Made by a program: the position numbers and the translations under genes. The notes beneath the pieces were generated by a model. That model searched no databases, had not been told where the DNA came from, and saw only the letters and a program-made list of their open reading frames with translations. A stretch of 11,834 bases of DNA from Bacteroidota bacterium (GTDB lineage Bacteria > Bacteroidota > Bacteroidia > Chitinophagales > Chitinophagaceae). Shown here one piece after another: positions 4,364 to 11,312 of this stretch (positions within the stretch are counted from its first letter, which is position 1; each line of letters opens with the position of its first letter). Where the stretch lies: contig JAEZLJ010000058.1 of NCBI GenBank assembly GCA_023415275.1, forward strand, positions 1 to 11,834. Direction: 5' to 3'.

Positions 4364-7357
4364 ATGTCTGATAATAGCAGCAACCATATATCACTTTTTC
4401 GCTCCCTCTTCAAAGGAAGAGAAGATTTATTTGCCATTCGCTGGGAGAAAGGAACCAAAAGTGGCTATATGCCGGCCTACTTTTATGACCCATATCGGTA
4501 TAAAGCGCATGTATTGAAAGGTGGCACGTTTCAAACCTTCACCGAAAAGAGCTATCTGCCGTTGACCGATGAGCAGATTACAAAACATTTAAACGGAAAG
4601 CAGCATATAGGATTATACCCGCTACTGACTGATAACACATCCTGGTTTATTGCAGCAGATTTTGATAAAGAGAACTGGGCAAAAGAATGCAGGAGCTTTC
4701 TGAAGGTCTGCGCAGCCAAAGGTGTCCCTGCTTATTTAGAGCGCTCCCGTTCTGGAAAAGGAGGGCATGTATGGGTCTTTTTCGAGCGTCCTTATCCGGC
4801 GAGTAAGAGCCGGAAAATCATGCTTTCTCTACTACGCGAATCAGACATCTTATCGGCCTTTGACAAGACATCGAGTTTTGACAGGTTATTTCCCAATCAG
4901 GACACCCTTTCCGGAAAAGGACTGGGGAACCTGATTGCCCTGCCTTTACATGGCCCATCGGTTGGGCAAGGAAATGGTTGTTTTATTGATCCGGAAACCT
5001 TGATTCCTTTTGAAGACCGGTGGGCATTTTTGTCAGGTGTAAAAAAGGTGAGTGTAGAAAAGTTAGACGAAGTACTCAGAGTATTAACCGGCCAAGAAGT
5101 ATCAAACGAAACAGGCTTTACGCAAGCACCTGCCGGAGCAATGGTGATCGCTCTTACCAATTGCCTGAAACTAAAGCGAAACGAAATACCTATTCCGCTA
5201 ATAAATTACCTGAAAGAAGAATTGAATTTTTCCAATACTGCATTTATCATCAAAAAGAAAATCGGTAAAAGCACGTTTGGCACAGAACGTTACTTCAAGC
5301 TAATTGAGGAGCGGGAAAATGAGGTCTTTCTGCCAAAAGGGTTTGCCGGTAAGCTCCTTCGGTTTTGCAGAGAGAAAGGCATAGCAGTTGACTTTAATGA
5401 CCACCGCCGAAAAAAAGAAAACGTCCCTTTCCAGTTTGCAGCAGCTTTAAGAGAACACCAGGAAGTAGCCGTTGTAGCTGCAGCAAAAAAAGACATGGGA
5501 GTAATTGTAGCTCCACCCGGCGCCGGTAAAACAATCATTGCGCTAAAGATCATCGCAGATAAACAACAACCCGCTCTAATTGTTGTGCACCGCAAACAAT
5601 TGATGGAGCAATGGATCGAGCGGGCACAGACCTTTCTCCAAATTCCCAAAAATGAAATCGGCAAAATCGGACAGGGTAAGTCGAAGGTCGGGAAAAGGCT
5701 CACGGTGGCTACCATTCAAACACTGGCGAAAGAATTAGAAAAAGCGGAACAAAGCGGAATGGCCAAAGCTTTTGGAACCATCATTATTGATGAGTGCCAC
5801 CATATCCCGGCAGAGTCGTACAGAAACACCATTGCCCAATTGGACAGTTACTACCAGTATGGCCTGACAGCAACTCCCTTCAGGAAATACAATGACGGCA
5901 AACTGATTTTTATCCATTTGGGAGAAATCATTGCTGAAATCAAGTCCCAGGATATAGGCGAAGCTAAGCAGCCAAAAGTAATAATCCGCAATACGGAACT
6001 GGATGTTCCGTTTAACGCCAAAACAGACAAATTTGAAACCCTTTCAAAAATTTTGGTGCATGATTCGGCAAGAAACAAGTTGATTTTAAAAGATATAGTA
6101 GAGGAATTGAATTCCGGGAAGAAGGCTGTCATTCTTACTGAAAGAAAGGAACATATTGATGCGCTGTATCAATATCTGAAACAATCATATGAGGTAGTGT
6201 CGTTGAGCGGCGAGGATAGTGAAAGCAGCCGGGCCGGAAAATGGAAGTTGATTAAGGCAGGATCTTACCAGGCACTCATCACTACCGGCCAGTATTTTGG
6301 AGAAGGAACAGATTTAAATAATGTGAGCTGTTTATTTTTAGTGTATCCGTTTTCATTTGAAGGAAAACTAATTCAATACATTGGTCGTGTTCAGCGCTCT
6401 GAAATCAATCCTATAATCTATGACTATAGAGATGGTAAAATAGATTACCTGAATAAGCTCTTTCTGAAAAGAAATACCTACTACAGAAAGCTTCAACGTC
6501 AGGCAACCTTATTTGATGATCCCAAAGAAGAACTTCCAGAAACAAGGGATGTCATCACTATTGAAAAAGAAATAAAGGTACCAATTGAGTCACTAGTGTT
6601 CAAATATGGTAGCATTGCTTTTTCATATGAGGCTGCTGAAACGGCGGCAATGCTGGAATTTGAAATTGAAAATGATGAGATCCGCCCGGAGTTTGACGTG
6701 TTAAAGCCTTATTTTCAAAAAGCTTTGAAATCAAAGAATGTAAGCGTCTCGATCCATGCTGAATTTGAGAACCGCAAATTGGTTTCGCAGTCAGCAGTTT
6801 CGGAGGATTTCAAAAAAATCAACAAGGAAGTGATTGAAGGGATGCGCTTCCGATTCGCCTCCAAATACATTTTGAACGGCCAAGTCCTGGAAAGAAAAGA
6901 AAACCTTCTCGACATCACTCATGTTCAATCCGGCCACCAGATCTATGAAACCAGCGAAGAGCTTTTGGAAGACTTGCTGAAGAACAACCAGTTCAGGCAC
7001 CATAAGCAGCTTCGCTACCTTGCTGAAAGGCATGCCGGTAATTTGCTGAAAATTCGTTTTGTTCTGCGTCCCTTTTCGTTTGTGTTTTTGATTGCAGGAA
7101 CAGAACAATACCACATTATACTGGAAACATTGGATACCGAAGAAGCTACCTATTTGTGGCACTTCAGTAAGACTGTGTCATTATTGCCCTCAAAGCTGAA
7201 AGAAATTGATGCCCACCTGCAAATTATTCGCAACCAGGGCCGGCAGCCATTTCTTGATTCGAAGCCGGAAAACTTCAGCCGCATTCTTCATGATTATTCC
7301 AATGCACAAAAGGGCTTTGTTCTATGGAAAGATATGTTAGAAGAACGACTGGCTTAA
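4364..7357 (+). CDS. Primase (AEP)-SF2 helicase fusion, TOTE-like
   Basis: A 997-residue protein with at least three parts. Residues about 15-215 form an archaeo-eukaryotic primase-like domain: metal-binding Asp99-Phe-Asp101, SGKGGHVW with His135, and GNLIALP (188-194). Residues about 265-690 are an SF2 helicase of the SSL2/XPB-like group: Walker A APPGAGKT (383-390), Walker B DECH (476-479), TATP (502-505), a motif IV region ILTERKEHID, a motif V region with FGEGTDL, and QYIGRVQR (671-678). Residues about 695-997 match no family I know. The primase part most resembles those of the TOTE-type conflict systems, thought to act on nucleic acids in defence. A replication role on a mobile element is the main alternative. 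The first ATG after an in-frame stop at 4331 was chosen; no strong ribosome site precedes it. It follows hipT by 225 bp, so it is probably a separate transcript. Confidence 0.87.
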   Translation: MSDNSSNHISLFRSLFKGREDLFAIRWEKGTKSGYMPAYFYDPYRYKAHVLKGGTFQTFTEKSYLPLTDEQITKHLNGKQHIGLYPLLTDNTSWFIAADFDKENWAKECRSFLKVCAAKGVPAYLERSRSGKGGHVWVFFERPYPASKSRKIMLSLLRESDILSAFDKTSSFDRLFPNQDTLSGKGLGNLIALPLHGPSVGQGNGCFIDPETLIPFEDRWAFLSGVKKVSVEKLDEVLRVLTGQEVSNETGFTQAPAGAMVIALTNCLKLKRNEIPIPLINYLKEELNFSNTAFIIKKKIGKSTFGTERYFKLIEERENEVFLPKGFAGKLLRFCREKGIAVDFNDHRRKKENVPFQFAAALREHQEVAVVAAAKKDMGVIVAPPGAGKTIIALKIIADKQQPALIVVHRKQLMEQWIERAQTFLQIPKNEIGKIGQGKSKVGKRLTVATIQTLAKELEKAEQSGMAKAFGTIIIDECHHIPAESYRNTIAQLDSYYQYGLTATPFRKYNDGKLIFIHLGEIIAEIKSQDIGEAKQPKVIIRNTELDVPFNAKTDKFETLSKILVHDSARNKLILKDIVEELNSGKKAVILTERKEHIDALYQYLKQSYEVVSLSGEDSESSRAGKWKLIKAGSYQALITTGQYFGEGTDLNNVSCLFLVYPFSFEGKLIQYIGRVQRSEINPIIYDYRDGKIDYLNKLFLKRNTYYRKLQRQATLFDDPKEELPETRDVITIEKEIKVPIESLVFKYGSIAFSYEAAETAAMLEFEIENDEIRPEFDVLKPYFQKALKSKNVSVSIHAEFENRKLVSQSAVSEDFKKINKEVIEGMRFRFASKYILNGQVLERKENLLDITHVQSGHQIYETSEELLEDLLKNNQFRHHKQLRYLAERHAGNLLKIRFVLRPFSFVFLIAGTEQYHIILETLDTEEATYLWHFSKTVSLLPSKLKEIDAHLQIIRNQGRQPFLDSKPENFSRILHDYSNAQKGFVLWKDMLEERLA

Positions 7358-7383
7358 TCGCTGATTTCTTTTGGAGAAGGGAA

Positions 7384-7610
7384 GTTCCCAAAAATGCGGA
7401 AATGGGTGCATTAGGTGTTTTGTGTGTACCCGAAACGTAAAAAATGGGTACATATCATTCGGCATATGTCCAAAAAAGCGCAAAATGGGAACATATGAAA
7501 TGGCATCTGTACCCAAAAGTGCAAAATCCAGCCCAAGTATTTTTACCCAAGATTGAATCATAAATGCATCAATTGCATCCAGATCGGTTCAAAAAGTGCT
7601 AAATGGGCTC
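7384..7610. repeat. Degenerate ~42-bp repeat array with internal dyads
   Basis: At least five copies of a unit close to TGTACCCAAAAGTGCAAAAT followed by GGGTACATAT. The TGGG of the units falls at 7403, 7445, 7486 and 7604, and the leading CC(C) at 7387, 7429, 7470 and 7512. The spacing is therefore 41-42 bp for the first four, and the fifth (GTTCAAAAAGTGCTAAATGG, 7587-7606) lies about two periods on. Units are dyad-like: GTACCC (7426-7431) pairs with GGGTAC (7446-7451), and CATATGTCC (7463-7471) pairs with GGGAACATATG (7487-7497). One-base gaps between copies break the reading frame, so it is probably non-coding. Confidence 0.7.
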
Positions 7611-7741
7611 ATCATCGGCTCAATTGCTTACAATGCGCGGATAAAAAAATGAGACGATTTGAGCCGAAAACGATGTGAAATGATTTGAATCGTTGGAACT
7701 AAAAAATAGATCTGGATCCACAAGCTTTTGTCCTCGAAAGG

Positions 7742-7800
7742 GTATGTTCATTTTTTACTCCTGTTCACGTAACGTGTACACTCAATAAAAATGAACATAC
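7742..7800. repeat. Nested inverted repeat centred on 7771
   Basis: GTATGTTCATTTTT (7742-7755) is a perfect 14-bp inverted match of AAAAATGAACATAC (7787-7800). A weaker match extends outward on both sides to about 7730 and 7811. Inside, TGT-T-CACGT (7762-7770) mirrors ACGTG-T-ACA (7772-7780) with base 7771 as the shared centre. Both layers therefore have the same symmetry axis. Such a structure fits a protein-binding dyad, an origin or transfer hairpin, or a recombination site; the sequence does not decide. Confidence 0.8.
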
Positions 7801-7921
7801 GTTTCCACGACTTTTTTTTAGTTCAAATAGAAACCTTCTCAATACCTGCCCACTTGCATATAGTCTTCAATAAGCTTAAGGCCCTTAATGAAGTTCGACC
7901 TGGTACAACCCGCTTCTACTT

Positions 7922-7968
7922 AAGCCGGATATTTTGAAATCACATTCAAAATATCCGGCTTCTTTTTT
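7922..7968 (+). terminator. Strong intrinsic terminator
   Basis: AAGCCGGATATTTTGAA (7922-7938) and TTCAAAATATCCGGCTT (7945-7961) form a perfect 17-bp stem with a 6-nt loop, followed by CTTTTTT. The T-tract is on the plus side only, so it ends a rightward transcript, not the leftward hydrolase gene. No assigned plus-strand gene lies within 560 bp upstream, so it must end a long 3' extension of the helicase mRNA, or a small RNA or ORF in the gap. Confidence 0.88.
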
Positions 7969-8015
7969 CAATAATATTTGAAGATTTACATAAGCTCAAT
8001 AAAACAGGAATCAAC

Positions 8016-9116
8016 TCATTTAATCACAGCGCTCAGCTTTTGCCAAATACTATCCTGGAGGGTAAGTGACACAAGGCCGGTGTTTACAGTTGCTCCCAGG
8101 CGAACCATAATCAAACCTTTCGAAGGCACAATGTTTAATAACTGGCCATCCTTGCCCATGGCAGCAAACATGTCCGCTGGTGCACTGGGCGATGCATTGC
8201 CCTGGAAAACCATCTGTGATTGAGGCACCATAAAAGAGGCCTTACCATTGAGCCACCACAGGTATCCATAAGAAAGATTGATATTTTGAGAAGTGTTAAT
8301 GGAAGCGTTGTAATATGCTGAATCACCAAGAATATCCGTGCCATTCCATTTCCCTTTTGCCTGCATCAAAATGCCGAAGCGAGCCATGCTACGTGCAGTA
8401 CTCCAATACACATTTTCATAACCATTGGCTAACCACTGCCCATCCATGCCAATTTTAGCTTTCAACTTTGCCTCAAAATAATTGCTAAAAGATTGGACGG
8501 TAGCATTGCTTACTACTTTTTGCAATAGCGTATAGGCAGCATTGTGATAAGACCATCTTGTGCCTGCATCTGCTTTGTAAAGCAGCGCAGAAGGATTGAT
8601 ATTATCAGCATCACCTGTACCATCATCCAATCCAGTGGTCATGGTGAGTTGATGGCGCACAGTGATCAGATCTTCTTTTGTGGATGGTTCAGAGGTCCAG
8701 CCAGCGCCAAGGTATTCAGATGATTTGTGATTAATATTGATATAGCCTTCCTGTTGTGCCTTGCCAACCATAAAGCCGGTAAGTGTTTTACCCGCAGATG
8801 CCCAATACCAAAAACTGTTTTGATTGAAAGCGGAGGAGCCTTGTATGTTTTGGCCAAAGTATTTTTCCAATACTATCCTGCCATCTTTTAATAAAAGGAA
8901 AGCCCTTGTATCCTGTTGTTGCAGATAATCGTAAAGCGCTGGTAGATTAGTAGTATTCCAGCCAAGACTTTCGGGAGTAGTGGTTTGCCACTCAGGACTG
9001 CCAATGGGTGGAAAATAAAGGGAAGATGTTGATGGAACTTCCGGGGTGGGTGTAGACGCCTTTTTACAAGAACAAAGAATAAATAAAGATCCCAAAAGGG
9101 GAAACAAATATTTCAT
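8016..9116 (-). CDS. Lipoprotein serine hydrolase, class C beta-lactamase fold
   Basis: A 366-residue exported lipoprotein. The N-terminus has a hydrophobic core ending in ILCSCKK, with lipidation most likely at Cys17; Cys-Lys-Lys is usual in Bacteroidota lipoproteins. The hydrolase domain (about 45-360) carries the S-x-x-K motif Ser107-Ala-Gly-Lys110 (nucleophile and base) and Tyr190-His-Asn192 as the YxN motif. GKDGQ (321-325) sits where the third Lys/His-Thr-Gly-type motif is expected. TMTTGLDD (158-165) is a common segment in the family. This group includes esterases, D-aminopeptidases and 6-aminohexanoate-dimer hydrolases (NylB-like) besides beta-lactamases. True beta-lactam resistance should not be assumed; the substrate is unknown. 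It is transcribed alone, facing away from the small gene at 9492. Confidence 0.9.
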   Translation of the reverse strand: MKYLFPLLGSLFILCSCKKASTPTPEVPSTSSLYFPPIGSPEWQTTTPESLGWNTTNLPALYDYLQQQDTRAFLLLKDGRIVLEKYFGQNIQGSSAFNQNSFWYWASAGKTLTGFMVGKAQQEGYININHKSSEYLGAGWTSEPSTKEDLITVRHQLTMTTGLDDGTGDADNINPSALLYKADAGTRWSYHNAAYTLLQKVVSNATVQSFSNYFEAKLKAKIGMDGQWLANGYENVYWSTARSMARFGILMQAKGKWNGTDILGDSAYYNASINTSQNINLSYGYLWWLNGKASFMVPQSQMVFQGNASPSAPADMFAAMGKDGQLLNIVPSKGLIMVRLGATVNTGLVSLTLQDSIWQKLSAVIK

Positions 9117-9491
9117 ATGCGGTCTTATATGGTATCAGACTGAACAATAATAATGAGGTTTAACTGCTATTTCAAGCAACTCTACCAAGAATAAAACAGA
9201 AATGTTTGAGTAACAGATTAAAAGAATGTCTACAGGTAGCTTGTAAACAATAGCAGATATCCTACAATTTTAGACTTCATCTATTTATGTTTCAGCATTA
9301 TGTATTTTGCCAATCAAAGTTTATATTTGCTATAGTCTTTTTTCTACCGGGGCTGCCTATCATATGTATTCAACTATGTCCGGGTAGATTTTTCTTAGAG
9401 TTCATCGCATCTCGTCAGGCATCAGCATTTATCATTGTTCAGAGTCAGGTTATTAGTAAACATTATTAGTTAAATTCTAAAAATTGGTACT
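9117..9491. other. Divergent intergenic region, nothing firmly assigned
   Basis: A 375-bp AT-rich gap between the leftward hydrolase and the rightward small gene; it should hold both promoters. TATATTTG at 9322-9329 fits a rightward -7 box, but no TTTG lies at the right distance upstream. A 60-codon open frame at 9287-9469 has no ribosome site and an unusual Phe/Ile/Cys-rich content, and is not called. I see no RNA gene or repeat. Confidence 0.5.
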
Positions 9492-9740
9492 ATGAAGCTT
9501 TCTGATTTTATCTTGTTAAATGAAGAGGAGAAAAAGCTGGCAGTACTCCACCTGGGAGTTTTGGTAGGCAAAAGAAATCTCCTGGACCAAATGGTGTTCT
9601 TGTTCCAATTGAATGGTTATTATGTGGAAACCTTCTGCAATAGCCAAAACAAAAATGTAGAAGAATTCAGGGTATTCAGGAATGTGAAATCTCTCAACCC
9701 TTACCTTGATTCCATCTCACTGGAAGGAATATTGAATTAG
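9492..9740 (+). CDS. Small conserved-type hypothetical protein
   Basis: An 82-residue soluble protein. The pattern (KLSDFILLNEEEKKLAVLHLG at the start, a hydrophobic middle around QMVFLFQLNGYYVETF, then EEFRVFRNVKSLNPYLDSI) looks like small hypothetical proteins found repeatedly in Chitinophagaceae-like genomes. It reads as a helix followed by a small antiparallel beta sheet. There is no signal peptide, metal site or known domain. It lies 200 bp before the RNA-binding protein gene on the same strand, but the gap contains a possible promoter, so co-transcription is uncertain. Function unknown. Confidence 0.72.
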   Translation: MKLSDFILLNEEEKKLAVLHLGVLVGKRNLLDQMVFLFQLNGYYVETFCNSQNKNVEEFRVFRNVKSLNPYLDSISLEGILN

Positions 9741-9759
9741 TTCAAGAAGAGTAATTTTG
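9731..9759 (+). promoter_or_regulatory. Possible promoter for RNA-binding protein gene
   Basis: ATTG (9731-9734) and TAATTTTG (9752-9759) fit a -33/-7 Bacteroidota promoter with a 17-nt spacer, a little short and with a weak -33 box. It would start a transcript near 9765 with a leader of about 175 nt before the ATG at 9940. Confidence 0.35.
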
Positions 9760-9842
9760 CGAGGCTTAAATATTCCTTGTGATAATATTTGCATTTACTA
9801 TCAGAAATACAACTATCTTCACAGGGTTAATTTGAGCCTCGC
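9759..9842 (+). repeat. Long-range inverted repeat in RRM-gene leader
   Basis: GCGAGGCTTAAA (9759-9770) pairs with TTTGAGCCTCGC (9831-9842). That is 12 positions, with the single non-Watson-Crick position being a G-U pair in RNA. The enclosed loop is 60 nt. It lies between the small gene and the RNA-binding protein gene, about 100 nt before its start. It could be a regulatory leader structure or a processing site; no T-tract follows, so it is not a standard terminator. Confidence 0.5.
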
Positions 9843-9939
9843 ATTAGTATTTAGTAATTATCCTGCTTAGCAATCTGCATCGTAGTTAGTTTTACTTCCG
9901 CTGTTCTCAGATATTTTTAAATCAATTATTGTTAGACAC

Positions 9940-10248
9940 ATGAACATTTATGTTTCAAACTTAAGCTTCAACGTACAGGATGAAGACTTAAGAGAATTTT
10001 TTGCTCCTTATGGAGAAGTTACTTCAGCCAAAATCATCAATGACAGAGAAACTGGTAGATCCCGTGGATTTGGATTTGTTGAAATGTCTGATGACGCTGC
10101 TTCCAGAAAAGCTATTGCTGAATTAGACGGTGCTACTGTTGAAAACAGGACCATCAAAGTAATGGAAGCAAAGCCAAAGGAAGACAGGCCAGCCCGCAAC
10201 AGCGGTGGTTTCGGCAACGGAAATAATTATAATAAGAATAGGTATTAA
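9940..10248 (+). CDS. RRM-domain RNA-binding protein
   Basis: A 102-residue protein consisting of one RNA recognition motif (about residues 2-78) and a short Gly/Asn-rich tail ending KNRY. RNP2 is IYVSNL (3-8) and RNP1 is RGFGFVEM (42-49), with aromatic residues Tyr4, Phe44 and Phe46 in the RNA-contact places. Single-RRM proteins of this size are known in cyanobacteria and many Bacteroidota. They bind RNA, and some respond to cold or act as RNA chaperones. The length is normal for the family. It is followed 18 bp after its stop by a clear terminator, so it ends its transcript. A 199-bp region with a long-range inverted repeat precedes it, suggesting leader-based or self-regulation, which is inference. 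Confidence 0.95.
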   Translation: MNIYVSNLSFNVQDEDLREFFAPYGEVTSAKIINDRETGRSRGFGFVEMSDDAASRKAIAELDGATVENRTIKVMEAKPKEDRPARNSGGFGNGNNYNKNRY

Positions 10249-10266
10249 TATACTTTTCCGAAAATG

Positions 10267-10293
10267 AAAAGCCTGGTTCGCCAGGCTTTTTTT
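10267..10293 (+). terminator. Intrinsic terminator after RRM gene
   Basis: AAAAGCCTGG (10267-10276), a TTCG loop and CCAGGCTTTT (10281-10290) form a perfect 10-bp stem running into seven Ts. The flanking A- and T-runs could let it work in both directions. Confidence 0.93.
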
Positions 10294-10415
10294 ATTGATA
10301 CAATCAGCAGCATCTATTTACAAAGCACCTCTCTCTCATATTATTACTTTTTATTTAGTAACCTATTATTATCCTTGATGGCATTATCGTTGTAACATCC
10401 TTATTTAAAAAAGAA

Positions 10416-11222
10416 ATGAGTACAGAAGATGCCGGTGCCCGGTATATCAATAAAATCCCGGAACTTACCTTGTTATTCTGGATAACAAAAATTACCGCTA
10501 CTACCCTTGGCGAAACCGGCGGTGACCTGCTTGCCCAAACCTTGCATGTTGGTTATGGTATAAGTACCCTGATTTTCTTTGCCTTCTTTTTAGTTACTGT
10601 TATATTACAGTTGGCGTCTAAAAGATATATCCCACCATTATATTGGGCAGTCATTGTTGCTACCAGCACTGCAGGTACTACCATGTCTGATTATATGGAC
10701 AGGACACTGCAACTGGGGTATGCCAAGGGTGCACTGATACTGGTAACAATACTTATTGTCATTTTAATGACATGGAAGTTGGTTGAAAAGTCTCTTTCAG
10801 TGAATCACATCCAATCATTTCGTGGGGAAGCCTTTTACTGGACCGCTATTTTGTTCTCTAACACACTGGGCACGGCACTGGGCGATTTCCTGGCTGACGA
10901 TTCCGGGCTTGGTTTTGGAGGAAGTGCTTTATTGATCACCTCTGTATTGGCCCTTGTGGTACTGGCCTATTTCTTTACACGTATCTCCCGGGTTGTATTA
11001 TTCTGGATTGCCTTTGTTTTAACCCGGCCATTTGGCGCCACCTTTGGCGATCTGCTGACTAAGCCACATGACCAGGGAGGAATGAATTATGGAACTAAGG
11101 GATCTTCTCTCATTCTATTTGCATTATTGATCCTATTGGTTATTTATGAATTAATAAGGATACGCAAACAAAAGGATAAAGAACCCCAGCTGTTTACAAA
11201 ACCTCTTTCACCATCCAGGTAA
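10416..11222 (+). CDS. Four-repeat membrane protein (DUF347 / COG4705 type)
   Basis: A 268-residue integral membrane protein with about eight membrane helices. It is built from four copies of a two-helix unit, each with a tryptophan and, 15 residues later, an aspartate: Trp22/Asp37, Trp77/Asp92, Trp142/Asp157, Trp197/Asp212. The matching stretches are ITATTLGETGGD, VATSTAGTTMSD, LFSNTLGTALGD and VLTRPFGATFGD. This is the DUF347 repeat arrangement of the COG4705 family, whose function is, as far as I know, not firmly established. The regular acidic residues within membrane segments suggest a transport or ion-binding role, but that is inference. The ends are probably cytoplasmic, with a Lys/Arg-rich C-terminus (about 247-256). 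It stands alone after the terminator, with no recognised promoter. Confidence 0.9.
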   Translation: MSTEDAGARYINKIPELTLLFWITKITATTLGETGGDLLAQTLHVGYGISTLIFFAFFLVTVILQLASKRYIPPLYWAVIVATSTAGTTMSDYMDRTLQLGYAKGALILVTILIVILMTWKLVEKSLSVNHIQSFRGEAFYWTAILFSNTLGTALGDFLADDSGLGFGGSALLITSVLALVVLAYFFTRISRVVLFWIAFVLTRPFGATFGDLLTKPHDQGGMNYGTKGSSLILFALLILLVIYELIRIRKQKDKEPQLFTKPLSPSR

Positions 11223-11312
11223 GTAAAGTAAAAAGATCAGGAAGAATAATCATAGATCAATACAAAATTATATTGCTTATTATAAAGTAAGTTAACATAT
11301 ATCGCAGGCAAT

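Larger units (their letters stand above)
7358..8015. other. Gene-poor gap with repeats, dyad and terminator
   Basis: No recognisable protein gene lies here. From left to right it holds a degenerate array of about 42-bp repeats (7384-7610), an inverted pair GGCTCAA (7617-7623) / TTGAGCC (7659-7665), a nested dyad (7742-7800) and an intrinsic terminator (7922-7968). Two tiny open frames start in the arms of the dyad (see findings). The gap separates the accessory genes from the chromosomal-looking genes on the right. Confidence 0.6.

Noticed and set aside
7371..7556. 61-codon plus-strand frame and the 74-codon minus-strand frame over the same DNA, with apparent 14-residue repeats
   Set aside because: The repeats align better as DNA than as protein: one-base gaps between units shift the frame, so the periodic peptides are a by-product of the array. 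The plus frame also needs a TTG start.
7384..7610. CRISPR array
   Set aside because: The units are too degenerate, the periodicity covers the whole unit instead of repeat plus unique spacer, and no cas gene is present.
7708..7727. BglII, BamHI and HindIII sites within 20 bp, resembling a cloning polylinker
   Set aside because: No vector sequence is seen around them and the flanks look natural; clustering by chance is more likely than contamination.
7881..7921. GTTCGACC near a terminator, suggesting a tRNA 3' end
   Set aside because: No acceptor, D or anticodon arm can be folded upstream.
9287..9469. 60-codon plus-strand frame before the small gene
   Set aside because: No ribosome site, no recognisable pattern, and composition like translated AT-rich intergenic DNA.
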